Shown: positions 42,323 to 50,848 of the stretch, piece by piece
Position numbering within the stretch: position 1 is the stretch's first letter
Layout of the letters: each line of letters opens with the position of its first letter
Origin: Lentisphaeria bacterium
GTDB lineage: Bacteria > Verrucomicrobiota > Lentisphaeria > Victivallales > Victivallaceae
Length of the DNA stretch: 64,000 nucleotides
Reading direction: 5' to 3'
Assembly (NCBI GenBank): GCA_017456285.1
Contig: JAFTJQ010000012.1
Span: 45,989-109,988 of the forward strand
The notes under the pieces: model-generated
The model's database searches: none
Seen by the model: the letters and a program-made list of their open reading frames with translations, nothing else
What the model was told of the DNA's origin: nothing
Position numbers and translations under genes: made by a program

Positions 42323-42377
42323 TTTTTACAGAATCAATTTCCGCTTATGGGCAGGGGCAATTTCCATGGCGTCCCGG
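42323..42377. repeat. 55-bp direct repeat, inner copy within rpoN
   Basis: Second copy of the repeat at 39495-39549, here serving as the real 3' end of rpoN. Confidence 0.95.
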
Positions 42378-43741
42378 TATTTAGCCACGGTACGGCGAGA
42401 TATATCAATTCCTTCCGATTTAAGCATTGCAGAGATTTTTTCATCTGAAAGCGGTTTGTCGGAATTCTCGGAATCAATAAAGCGTCTGATTTTTTCCTTA
42501 ATTGAGGTAACAGAAAAGTTTTCTCCATCAGAATTTTGTATGCCGTGGCTGAAAAAATACTTAAATTCCAAAAGTCCCTGCGGAGTAAGCAGATATTTGC
42601 CGGAACATCCTCTGCTGACAGTTGCTTCGTGGATATTGAGTCGCTCGGCGGCTTGTGCCATGGTCATTGGTTTCAAGGATGCTGCACCGTTTCGCCAGAA
42701 GTCGTGCTGTTCATTCATAATCAACTCGGCGATTTTTGTAATGGTTTTTTCACGCAAAGCAAGCGATGCGGTAAAGTTTTGAGCCTCGGTAATTTTTTGC
42801 TTGAGGTAATCACGGTCATTCGCAGAGAGAAATTTATCATTGAGCATATTGGTATAACGCTCAGCGATGCGGATTTTTGGGATATAATAGTCATTGATTG
42901 CCAGACGGTAATCATCAAGTTCCTCATCGTAGATAATTTCAGCTTCGGGGATGATAAAATTGCTCTTGTTTTCGTGATTCATCGCCCCGGGGTGCGGATT
43001 GAGGCGGCGGATTTGCTCCAGCAATACATTTAATTCGTCGAGCGAAATCTTCATGCTTTCGGCGATGAAGTTCAAGTTATTGTCGGCAATATCCTGCAAG
43101 TGATTGTCAATCAACTCAAAAAGTTGCTCATCGTTGCGGTTTGCGGCAATTAATTGCAGTTTCAAACACTCTTTCAAATCTCTTGCTCCGACACCCGGAA
43201 TGGTGATTGATTGAATTAACTGCAGAATCCGCTCAATATCTTCAAGTTCAACATTGCAGACCATGGCAATATCGGCTAAAGTTGTTTCGATAATTCCGCT
43301 GTCGCCGATGTTGCTGATAATCTCTTCGGCAATTTCAAAATCTTTGGCAGATAACTCCAAATAGGAGAGTTCATTCAATAATTGCTGCTGCAAAGAGACT
43401 TCCTCGGTGATATTTGCTAAAAAATTATCACGCTTTTTCTGCTTTTCAGCATTATCATAATTATCGGATTCATTGTAATTATCATTGTAATCGTCAGAAA
43501 AATTCTCTGAATAACTCTCCATGTTATTGTCATTATCGGAGAAGTTATTCTCTTTATTTTCAACTTGCGGAGTATTATCAGAAAACTCCTCATATTCAAG
43601 CACGACATTGGTTTCAACCGCATTGTTTATGGATTGCTCCAGTTCAAAAATCGGCACATAAAGCAACTGCAAAGACTGTAATTGCTTTGCGGAAAGGCTT
43701 AATTTTTGCTCTATTTTCTGCTGTTGATTAATTTCTGTCAT
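42326..43741 (-). CDS. rpoN: RNA polymerase sigma-54 factor
   Basis: 471 residues. Region I at the N-terminus is the Gln/Leu-rich activator-responsive segment (KLSLSAKQLQSLQLLYVPIFEL). Region II (about 60-110) is an acidic Asp/Asn/Ser-rich linker. The core-binding domain follows, and the C-terminus has the helix-turn-helix and RpoN box SRRTVAKYR, which contacts the -24 promoter element. Sigma-54 recruits polymerase to promoters needing an AAA+ activator. The last 16 codons lie inside the 55-bp repeat, so the reading frame was restored when the cassette inserted. No hpf/raiA-type neighbour is present. Confidence 0.96.
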   Translation of the reverse strand: MTEINQQQKIEQKLSLSAKQLQSLQLLYVPIFELEQSINNAVETNVVLEYEEFSDNTPQVENKENNFSDNDNNMESYSENFSDDYNDNYNESDNYDNAEKQKKRDNFLANITEEVSLQQQLLNELSYLELSAKDFEIAEEIISNIGDSGIIETTLADIAMVCNVELEDIERILQLIQSITIPGVGARDLKECLKLQLIAANRNDEQLFELIDNHLQDIADNNLNFIAESMKISLDELNVLLEQIRRLNPHPGAMNHENKSNFIIPEAEIIYDEELDDYRLAINDYYIPKIRIAERYTNMLNDKFLSANDRDYLKQKITEAQNFTASLALREKTITKIAELIMNEQHDFWRNGAASLKPMTMAQAAERLNIHEATVSRGCSGKYLLTPQGLLEFKYFFSHGIQNSDGENFSVTSIKEKIRRFIDSENSDKPLSDEKISAMLKSEGIDISRRTVAKYRDAMEIAPAHKRKLIL

Positions 43742-43761
43742 CTGTTTCTTTCAAAAGCGGT

Positions 43762-43789
43762 TTGATTTTTATCAATTCATTGTTATATT
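43762..43789 (+). promoter_or_regulatory. Predicted promoter for the MBL/kinase/pseudokinase operon
   Basis: TTGATT, 16 bp, TATATT, 66 bases before the ATG at 43856, divergent from rpoN. Confidence 0.6.
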
Positions 43790-43855
43790 ATAATATATAG
43801 TTTTATCATTTAAATACAACATAAAAAAAATATTTTATTGAATTTTTAGGCAAAA

Positions 43856-44656
43856 ATGGACAAAGAGAGCGAAAAAAATATCAAAATTTGTACCCTCGGA
43901 AGCGGGAGCAAGGGAAATTCTTTTGTAATCAGTAATAATTACGGCGAAGCAATTGTGATTGATGCAGGTTTTTCATGCCGGAAAATGTTGGAAAAAATCT
44001 CCCTCTCAGGAATCAGCATTAATTCGATTAAAGCGGTGCTGCTGACCCATGACCATGATGACCATGCCGCAGGTTGTAAAGTTTTTTGCAATAAATTGGA
44101 TATTCCTTTGTACACAACTTTCGAAACTGCCAAGTATTTGGAAAAAAAGGATAAACTCCCCAAGCAGGTGATTCAATTCGAGGCAGGGGAGAGTTTTGCA
44201 ATCGGGAATTTTTCCATTAATGCTTTTGCGGTTCAGCACGATGCGATTGACCCGGTCGGTTTTACAATACATTGCGACGATAGAAAAGTCGGGATTGCAA
44301 CTGATTTAGGAACTCTTAATAAATTGTGCTGCAAGCATTTGTGTGATTGTCACGCTTTGGTGCTTGAGAGTAATTACGATCGTGAAATGCTTTATAACTC
44401 CGATCGCACGTTGTCGCTTAAGCGGCGTATAAGCGGCAGCAGTGGACACTTGGATAATGCCGCTGCGGCAGATGCTTTGGGAATTTTACTCGGCGATAGA
44501 ACTCAATTTTTGATGCTGGTTCACGTCAGCGGAGAGTGCAATTCCCCGGAAATTATTGATAATTTGACCGTGAATAGCCTCAAAAATTTACAGAAAGAGC
44601 ATGTTAAGCGGTATATCGCCTGTCAGAATGATGTCAGCGAATGGTTTGAAATTTAA
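43856..44656 (+). CDS. Metallo-beta-lactamase-fold hydrolase, YycJ/WalJ-like
   Basis: 266 residues of the MBL superfamily. The metal motif HDHDDH is at 65-70, preceded by the early SGSKGNSFVI and IDAGFSCRKM blocks and followed by a later FAVQHDAIDPVGF strand with another metal His. The C-terminus has SRTLS-type sequence and HLDNAAAADAL. Homologues of this YycJ/WalJ group are single-strand or 5'-3' DNA exonuclease-like enzymes in Firmicutes. It starts a three-gene operon with the two kinases (15 and 44 bases apart). The substrate is inferred from family only. Confidence 0.88.
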   Translation: MDKESEKNIKICTLGSGSKGNSFVISNNYGEAIVIDAGFSCRKMLEKISLSGISINSIKAVLLTHDHDDHAAGCKVFCNKLDIPLYTTFETAKYLEKKDKLPKQVIQFEAGESFAIGNFSINAFAVQHDAIDPVGFTIHCDDRKVGIATDLGTLNKLCCKHLCDCHALVLESNYDREMLYNSDRTLSLKRRISGSSGHLDNAAAADALGILLGDRTQFLMLVHVSGECNSPEIIDNLTVNSLKNLQKEHVKRYIACQNDVSEWFEI

Positions 44657-44671
44657 GGAATTTAACTGGAT

Positions 44672-45661
44672 ATGGATAATAGCGGAACAATTGAAAAAAT
44701 GATATGTCCTTACTGCGGCAAGCATTTGGATGTAACTGATTTAGAGCCGTTTGAACGTTTCCATTGTCCTTTGTGCGATCATATCTTGCAGAAAAACATT
44801 CGATTTGAGCGTTATGATTTGATTAAATTGTGCGGTATCGGCGGTATGGCAAAAGTTTATGAGGCAATCGATAGCGTCGATGGCAAAACTGTGGCAATCA
44901 AAATCAATAATAATGATATTTTTGAGGAAAATAAGAATGCCGAAAGGTTTATTCATGAAGCAGATTTGGTGTCGCAGATTAATCACCCCGGAATTGTAAA
45001 AATTTACCGTGGCGGAATCTTTAACCATAAACCATTTTTGGTCATGGAGTTTATGAAAAAGGGCAACTTGGAGAGCTTGCAAAAAAATTTCATGCTCCCT
45101 GATGTCGCCAGAATCCTCAGTTGGCTGGCAACTATTGCCGAGGGGCTTTATGAGGCTTACAAAATCGGTATCGTCCACCACGATGTCAAGCCGGCAAATA
45201 TTATGCTTTCGGAGGACGGGGAAGTTAAAATAGGGGACTTCGACCTCGCAGAAATTTCGCATGACGGAGTTCATTCAAACGAAGCGGCTTTTGCGAGTTT
45301 GGCGTATGTCAGTCCTGAGCGGCTTATCAGTGGTTCGGAGGGGCATGCGGGGGATATTTTCAGTTTGGGAGTCAGTGCTTATGAGTTGCTCACAGGCGAG
45401 TATCCTTTCGGCAATTCAGGCACGCCTGAGGAGTTGCTGAAACGTCGGGAAAATGCTGATTACATGCCGGTAAAATTTCTTAACTCCACTATTGATAACC
45501 GTATATCGAATTTGATTGACCGCATGCTGGCATTTCATATTGAGGATCGTCCGTCGTATCAGGAGATTATAGATGTTTTTCGGGGGAAAGAGTTGAGTCA
45601 AGCCAAAGGAAGTGACGTAACAATCAGCGGCGCGATAAAAAAATGGTTCGGCAATAAGTAA
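44672..45661 (+). CDS. Hanks-type Ser/Thr kinase with N-terminal zinc ribbon
   Basis: 329 residues. An N-terminal zinc ribbon with C12-x2-C15 and C32-x2-C35 precedes a eukaryotic-like kinase domain: glycine loop GIGGMAKVYEA (55-65), catalytic Lys77 in VAIKI, alpha-C Glu96, catalytic loop HHDVKPAN (HHD at 169-171 instead of HRD) and the metal-binding DFD (189-191) in place of DFG, then YVSPERL. Catalytic residues K, D, N and D are kept, so activity is likely. There is no transmembrane segment and no PASTA domain; the ribbon may be the sensor or docking site. The next gene is a degenerate histidine kinase. Confidence 0.92.
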   Translation: MDNSGTIEKMICPYCGKHLDVTDLEPFERFHCPLCDHILQKNIRFERYDLIKLCGIGGMAKVYEAIDSVDGKTVAIKINNNDIFEENKNAERFIHEADLVSQINHPGIVKIYRGGIFNHKPFLVMEFMKKGNLESLQKNFMLPDVARILSWLATIAEGLYEAYKIGIVHHDVKPANIMLSEDGEVKIGDFDLAEISHDGVHSNEAAFASLAYVSPERLISGSEGHAGDIFSLGVSAYELLTGEYPFGNSGTPEELLKRRENADYMPVKFLNSTIDNRISNLIDRMLAFHIEDRPSYQEIIDVFRGKELSQAKGSDVTISGAIKKWFGNK

Positions 45662-45705
45662 TTGCTATCTAAAACTTTGACGATAAGTATGGGAGAAAAA
45701 ATTGT

Positions 45706-47376
45706 ATGATGCTTAAATTAAAAAGACGTTGTTTGATTGCCGCAATTTTGTCGGCAATCGGATTTGTAATGTTTTTTGCAGTAACGACTTGGACACTGGT
45801 TATCCCGATGATCGGCGAGATAAAAAGTTTTCAGGATTTAGGTAAAACTTTTGACCTTTTTCCGAAGTTGCCGTACTGGGGAATTTTGGCTTTATGTATT
45901 ATCTGTGATGTTATTTTCTATCGTTTAAGCAGGATGTTGTATATTTTTTACCGCCAGATTTATAAGCCCCTGATTGAGTACAATGATTTTATTTTGGCGT
46001 TGTCGGAGAATAAAATTCCGCCGCAGCTCAAATTAAATCTGTCATCTGATGCTATTTTGACCCCGCTCGGGCAGGCATTGAATTTGGTGCGTGATCGGAT
46101 TATCACCAATTTGAACCGCTTGCGTCAGAGTCAGGAGCGTGAGGAGAATTTGAAAAAATCTTCAGAGACGGCAAATTATTTGAAGTCAATCATTATCGGA
46201 CGCTTGACTCCGGATATCCGTCAGCCTTTGCAGTCAATAAAAGGATTTGACGACATAATGAGAACCAAAAGCGATAGGAAAAATTTAAGCGAAAATGAGA
46301 TAAAACATTACTCAGATGGGATCCAGCGAAATATCGATAATATTTCCACTTTGATTGCTCAAATTGTCAAGTTTGTGGAGTTTGATACTACCGGAAAACA
46401 GCATTTGATTGCTTCGGTGCGAACCGAGGATTTGCTTAATGATGCGGTGAAAATCAATACTCTGCCGTGCAAGGAACGCGGCGTAACAATTCATACGCTT
46501 TTTGAAAGTTCAATGCCGGAGCGAATTGTGGTAAATGAAGACTTTTTTGTGCAGGCACTTTTGATTATCAGCAGAGCGGTGTTCCGTGCTTCTGAACATG
46601 GAGAGAATCTCTATATTTACTGCAAAAGCGATGATAGCAAGGTCTATTTCCACGTCCGTGACAGTAAAAAGGCTCCGTGTCGTGAGAAGTTGGGGGCGAT
46701 TTTTAATAATTTTAATCGGGCGAATGCATCGTTCGATGATTATAATAACTTAAGCACCACGGTTTTGGGACTTTTTTTCATCGAACTTGAGTTGTCAAAA
46801 ATCGGCGGCAGTTTGATTGTTACCGAGAATGTCCATGCTAATAATGAGGTGATTATGGTTTTCGACAAAATGGATATTTTGTCAGGGGGCGCTGAACGTG
46901 GGTACGGACATAATGCGGATAATCAAATTTATACCCCGGTATTTCAGGGAAGTGCCGACAGTACGGAGCAAGTGCATGATTCAGGCGGAAATTACAAGGT
47001 TCTGCTGGGGGAGGATAATCCCGATAATGCAATGGTAATGACCGAAATTTTGCAGCTCTATGGTTTTCGGGTAGTCGCCGAAAAATCGAGTGAAGATATT
47101 ATAAAAAGCATTGCAAATGAGGAGTTTGACGGTGTAATTCTCTCTAACTCTATGCGACACAAGCATTTGCTGAAACTTATTGAGAGTATCCGCTCTGATA
47201 AACAAAATTCTGCTATTCCGATTGCGGTTATTGCGAGTAAAATTAATCAGCAGAAGAAAAAGGAGTTGAAGAATTTGGGAGTATCGTTTATCATGCTTAA
47301 ACCGATAAACTTTATAGATTTTATCAATAAACTTAAGCATTTTATCTATTATTTCAAGTTAAAAAATCAGAAGTAA
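45706..47376 (+). CDS. Membrane hybrid histidine kinase-like protein with all phosphotransfer sites lost
   Basis: 556 residues. Two transmembrane segments (about 8-34 and 57-80), a HAMP-like stretch, then a HisKA-like helix pair. Where S-H-E-I-R-T-P-L is expected it reads T-P-D-I-R-Q-P-L (168-175), so the phospho-His is Pro169. In the ATPase-like domain the N-box Asn is Arg290 and the G1 box reads DSKKAP, without glycines. The C-terminal receiver (430-545) keeps the acidic pair E436/D437 and Lys532, but the phospho-Asp is Ser480. It is thus unlikely to phosphorylate or accept phosphate the usual way. Ser480 and its neighbours could be substrates of the adjacent Ser/Thr kinase (speculative). 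Confidence 0.88.
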   Translation: MMLKLKRRCLIAAILSAIGFVMFFAVTTWTLVIPMIGEIKSFQDLGKTFDLFPKLPYWGILALCIICDVIFYRLSRMLYIFYRQIYKPLIEYNDFILALSENKIPPQLKLNLSSDAILTPLGQALNLVRDRIITNLNRLRQSQEREENLKKSSETANYLKSIIIGRLTPDIRQPLQSIKGFDDIMRTKSDRKNLSENEIKHYSDGIQRNIDNISTLIAQIVKFVEFDTTGKQHLIASVRTEDLLNDAVKINTLPCKERGVTIHTLFESSMPERIVVNEDFFVQALLIISRAVFRASEHGENLYIYCKSDDSKVYFHVRDSKKAPCREKLGAIFNNFNRANASFDDYNNLSTTVLGLFFIELELSKIGGSLIVTENVHANNEVIMVFDKMDILSGGAERGYGHNADNQIYTPVFQGSADSTEQVHDSGGNYKVLLGEDNPDNAMVMTEILQLYGFRVVAEKSSEDIIKSIANEEFDGVILSNSMRHKHLLKLIESIRSDKQNSAIPIAVIASKINQQKKKELKNLGVSFIMLKPINFIDFINKLKHFIYYFKLKNQK

Positions 47377-47427
47377 TTCTGCCGAATTGAGATTTTTTCA
47401 TACATTCATGCATAGATGTTTGCGATT

Positions 47428-48270
47428 TTATGAAAGTTCAAATGTGCTTCTTATTTTGCGGTTTTTTGCGGGAGATACCCCGAATTGCTGTTTGAATAGT
47501 TTTATAAAGTAATTGCTGTCGCAAAAACCGCAATCAAATGCAATTTCTTTAATCGGCATATTAGTATTCTCCAAAAGTTCGCAGGCGTGATTCATACGAA
47601 CTTCATTTAAATATTTGATAGGAGATGTTCGGAATTTCTCCTTGAATTTTTGCAGAAAAAGCGATGTTGACATGCCTGATTTGTGGGCTAAAAATTTTAA
47701 TTCTAATTTTTCTTGAAAGTGTTCATTTATGTAATTTGCCACATCTTCAATCGGTACATTGGCGGAAATTGTCGGTGGTCGATAGGCTTGTATCAGCAAA
47801 ATCAGCAAAATTCCGAAGTATGAACGCATTTTTATCTCTTTATCAGGACTGTTATTGGAATAAATGTCATACATGGTCTGCAACATATTTTTTATATCAT
47901 AGAGCAGCATACTGTTGATTTGGAAATTGGTAAAACGGCTTTTCTCATCAAATAAAGATTCCCGCCCCCGCAATATGGTCAGTGTCAAGCCTAATTCTTC
48001 AAAAAGTTTTGTTGCACATGTCATATTAAAAAGTTTCAGATTTCTTACATTTGTAAACCCATGGGAACACCCGGGCTGGATAATGGTAATACAGCCCTTG
48101 TATGAACTAACTTTTTTATTGTCAATGATTTGCGTAGCGTTTCCGTCAATTATGAATACGATTTCTACGCACTCATGTTGATGTATATTGACTTCTGATG
48201 TTAAACTCATGGGATTAATGTCAAACAAGACATTATCCATTTTTATTTTAGGGGTTAAAATTTGAATCAT
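47428..48270 (-). CDS. AraC-family transcriptional regulator
   Basis: 280 residues. The N-terminal cupin sensor domain (NIHQHECVEIVFIIDGNATQII, IIQPGCSHGF) is typical of sugar-responsive AraC proteins. The C-terminal double helix-turn-helix reads KLEFLAHKSGMSTSLFLQKFKEK-like sequence near 200 and PIKEIAFDCGFCDSNYFIKLFKQQFG near 245. It is divergent from the pseudopilin-GH5-GH29-phosphatase-GH38 operon, whose promoter has a good -10 but a poor -35 box, so it is the likely activator of that operon. Confidence 0.92.
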   Translation of the reverse strand: MIQILTPKIKMDNVLFDINPMSLTSEVNIHQHECVEIVFIIDGNATQIIDNKKVSSYKGCITIIQPGCSHGFTNVRNLKLFNMTCATKLFEELGLTLTILRGRESLFDEKSRFTNFQINSMLLYDIKNMLQTMYDIYSNNSPDKEIKMRSYFGILLILLIQAYRPPTISANVPIEDVANYINEHFQEKLELKFLAHKSGMSTSLFLQKFKEKFRTSPIKYLNEVRMNHACELLENTNMPIKEIAFDCGFCDSNYFIKLFKQQFGVSPAKNRKIRSTFELS

Positions 48271-48294
48271 AATAAAAAATCCTGTTTTTGTGAT

Positions 48295-48322
48295 AATATA
48301 CTATTTTTTGTTAAAATGTCAA
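48295..48322 (-). promoter_or_regulatory. Predicted promoter for the AraC-type gene
   Basis: Minus strand TTGACA, 16 bp, TATATT, a near-consensus promoter 25 bases before the start codon. Confidence 0.65.
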
Positions 48323-48350
48323 GTTTTTATCAAAAAAAATATGCTATAAT
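48323..48350 (+). promoter_or_regulatory. Weak/activatable promoter for the glycan operon
   Basis: TATAAT at 48345-48350 with GTTTTT at the -35 position. It abuts the divergent AraC promoter, which fits activator-dependent transcription. Confidence 0.45.
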
Positions 48351-48371
48351 ATTAGCAGAAATAGATGAAGT

Positions 48372-48394
48372 CAGCAGCATACGGTGTGCTGTTG
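48372..48394. promoter_or_regulatory. 23-bp near-palindrome in the glycan operon leader
   Basis: CAGCAGCATAC-G-GTGTGCTGTTG: all 11 positions pair (two as G-U), just downstream of the predicted transcription start. It is either an operator or a leader hairpin. Confidence 0.5.
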
Positions 48395-48509
48395 AAATAG
48401 GAAAAATTGAATTTAGATAATGATAATTAAATTCAAATTCCGATATTAATGAGGACGGTATTCCCATTGATATTTAACAACAAACCTTAAATATGAAAGG
48501 AAAGAAAAA

Positions 48510-49238
48510 ATGAAAAAAACACTTTATTTCACCCTCATCGAGTTGTTGGTTGTTATCGCAATCATCGCAATTTTGGCAGGAATGTTATTGCCTGCTCTCA
48601 ACAAGGCGCGCGAAAAAGCTCGTGCAATTACTTGTACCAGCAACATCAAGCAGATCGGAACAGCAGTTTTTATGTACACCGGTGATAATGGTGATGTGCT
48701 GCCGTTGTGTGGAACATGGGCTCCTTGTGAAATGGGATTGGTTGCTCCTTATATTGGATTGGATAATACCGATACCGATAACTTTTTGGCAGTAAACGGC
48801 GGAGTTGCCCCGGTTTCAAAGAGTCGCAAAGGTGTCTTCTACTGCCCGTCAATGCCGGGAGCAAAAACAGGTGCATCCTTGTCAGGAAACTATTACACAA
48901 CTACTTACTGGGCAATCGGTTTGGCAACTGCTGCAACTAATGCAGGGTATCCCAAATGGACTTCAAATCTTAGCGATAAAAATGTTCCGAGTCAAATTAC
49001 TCAACTTGAAGGCGGTTCTGTAATTTTGACTGAAGTGCATTATGCTTATGAGCGTACTGACGGCAGTGTTAATTGGAGACGCGGACAGAGATTATTCGGT
49101 ACTACTATTGAGAGTGCTGATTTAGGTAATGTCCATAATGAAAGTGCTAACTTCCTTTTCTCTGACGGTTCAGTTGCCGCAATTAATAAACCAAAAAACG
49201 CCATGTTTGATAGTAATACTTTGGTTTATAAAAATTAA
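48510..49238 (+). CDS. Type II secretion-like pseudopilin with H-X9-DG signature
   Basis: 242 residues. Leader [21 protein letters not shown], then the [14 protein letters not shown] continuation, near-identical in this region to the 35.1-kb copy. H-X9-DG is present as [18 protein letters not shown]. The middle part is unrelated to the other two copies apart from a C-P-S-M-P-G segment. GAAAGGAAAG precedes the ATG. It heads an operon; a secreted GH5 gene begins 20 bases after its stop, suggesting that the pilin-like protein helps export or anchor the enzyme (inference). Confidence 0.92.
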   Translation: MKKTLYFTLIELLVVIAIIAILAGMLLPALNKAREKARAITCTSNIKQIGTAVFMYTGDNGDVLPLCGTWAPCEMGLVAPYIGLDNTDTDNFLAVNGGVAPVSKSRKGVFYCPSMPGAKTGASLSGNYYTTTYWAIGLATAATNAGYPKWTSNLSDKNVPSQITQLEGGSVILTEVHYAYERTDGSVNWRRGQRLFGTTIESADLGNVHNESANFLFSDGSVAAINKPKNAMFDSNTLVYKN

Positions 49239-49258
49239 TTAAGCCGAAGCAATAGATT

Positions 49259-50830
49259 ATGAAAACTAAATTATTTTTGTTTTTTTCATTACTTATGGGG
49301 GTGATTTCAGGAGTTTATGCTCTTGAAGTAAAACTCACCCCCAAAGATTTTGAATTAGGAACTAAAGAAGTTAATGGAGTTGCAACAACTATTACGCATA
49401 AAAACGGCGTTTATACTGTAAATGTCAAAAAAACTCCCAAAATCAGTAATCAAACCCGCGGTACGGTAATTAAATATAAAAAAGATTTTTTTGCCGGCAA
49501 GGGTGTCTGGTTCAGAGCCGAAATGCGATGTGAAAATATCGGCTCTGACGGTTCAGGGGATCATATCGGCGGCAAAATTATTGCTCGTTATACCTCTAAT
49601 GGAGCGACAAACTTTTTTACTACCAATCCGCCGTTTAAATTGACTCAAACTTGGCGTGAAGTTGCAGTTTTCTGCCCATTTGCAGCTAAAATGGATCACA
49701 GCAGTGTGGTAATCGGTATTCAGCAGGGGTGGGGGACTTTGCAATTCCGCAATCCGAGATATGAAGTAGTTAATGCGGAAGACCCGACTTTTAAGGTAGC
49801 GAAAAATTTTAAGTGTTCTTATTCCGATTCTCTCCTTGACGGCAAAACTTATCGGGGCGTGATGTCGCCTCCGTGGTACAAACTTACGGAGCAAGACATC
49901 ATTGATTTGCAGAAGTGGAATGTGAATTTAGTTCGCTATCAAATTGTTGACGGAATCAAAGATTACAGTAATATCAAAGAGTATGAGGCGTGGATTGAGA
50001 GAAGTCTTAAGCACCTGGAAAAACTGCTCCCGACTTTTGAGAAGTGCGGAATCAAAGTAGTAATTGATATGCACCGCACTCCCGGCGCAAATTACGGTGT
50101 AAATCCGAATCGCAAAACCAAAGGGGCGGAAAATGCTCGGCTTTTTAACAACTCGCAACGCTTTTTGATAATGGAAGAACCCGAATACCGGCAATGTTTT
50201 ATTCGCACTTGGCAGAAAATAGCAAAGCGTTTTTATGAGAATCCGAATATTTACGGTTATGACCTCTGTAATGAACCGCAACAAAAGGGCGTGGCAACTT
50301 ACAGTTATTATCAACTGCAATTCGATGCGGCTCAAGCGATTAGAGAGATTGATAATATCACACCGATTATTGTGGAAGGCAATTATCAGGCATCGCCTGC
50401 TCATTTTAATATGCAGCCCATGCCGTTCAATAATATTATCTACTCCATTCACATGTACATTCCTGATACTTATACGCATCAAGCCACAGGGACTTATCCG
50501 AAACGCATCCACGACTATCGGGATGAGGGTTGGAGCAAGGCAAAACTGCGTCAGGCAATGGCGAATGTCAGAAAATTTCAGAAGCAATATAATGCCAAAA
50601 TTTATGTCGGCGAATTTTCTGCTGCAATTTGGGCACTCGGAGCGGCACAATGGCTTGATGATGTCATGTCGATTTTTGAGGAGTACAATTTTGATTATAC
50701 CTATCACGCTTTCCGTGAATGGGAGGGCTGGTCGCTTGAACATGAGGGAACACCTGATAATATCCGAAAAAGCGAGAATAATGATCGTAAAACTGTTGTT
50801 TTAAAATATTTTAAGAAGAATCAAAAATAA
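49259..50830 (+). CDS. Secreted GH5-family glycoside hydrolase
   Basis: 523 residues with signal peptide MKTKLFLFFSLLMGVISGVYA. Residues 25-175 form a beta-sandwich resembling a carbohydrate-binding module. The GH5/cellulase barrel follows, with acid/base Glu339 in YDLCNEPQQ and nucleophile Glu452 in YVGEFSAAIW; the MHRT strand near 271 and HMY near 398 also fit. GH5 includes endoglucanases, mannanases and others; subfamily not determined. It is the second gene of the AraC-controlled operon with an alpha-fucosidase and an alpha-mannosidase, which suggests a mannose- and fucose-containing target. Confidence 0.9.
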   Translation: MKTKLFLFFSLLMGVISGVYALEVKLTPKDFELGTKEVNGVATTITHKNGVYTVNVKKTPKISNQTRGTVIKYKKDFFAGKGVWFRAEMRCENIGSDGSGDHIGGKIIARYTSNGATNFFTTNPPFKLTQTWREVAVFCPFAAKMDHSSVVIGIQQGWGTLQFRNPRYEVVNAEDPTFKVAKNFKCSYSDSLLDGKTYRGVMSPPWYKLTEQDIIDLQKWNVNLVRYQIVDGIKDYSNIKEYEAWIERSLKHLEKLLPTFEKCGIKVVIDMHRTPGANYGVNPNRKTKGAENARLFNNSQRFLIMEEPEYRQCFIRTWQKIAKRFYENPNIYGYDLCNEPQQKGVATYSYYQLQFDAAQAIREIDNITPIIVEGNYQASPAHFNMQPMPFNNIIYSIHMYIPDTYTHQATGTYPKRIHDYRDEGWSKAKLRQAMANVRKFQKQYNAKIYVGEFSAAIWALGAAQWLDDVMSIFEEYNFDYTYHAFREWEGWSLEHEGTPDNIRKSENNDRKTVVLKYFKKNQK

Positions 50831-50848
50831 TTTTATAAAAGGATAAAA

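Noticed and set aside
42212..42448. Plus-strand frame of 78 residues covering the rpoN end
   Set aside because: It is antisense to rpoN and the repeat, with no ribosome-binding site.
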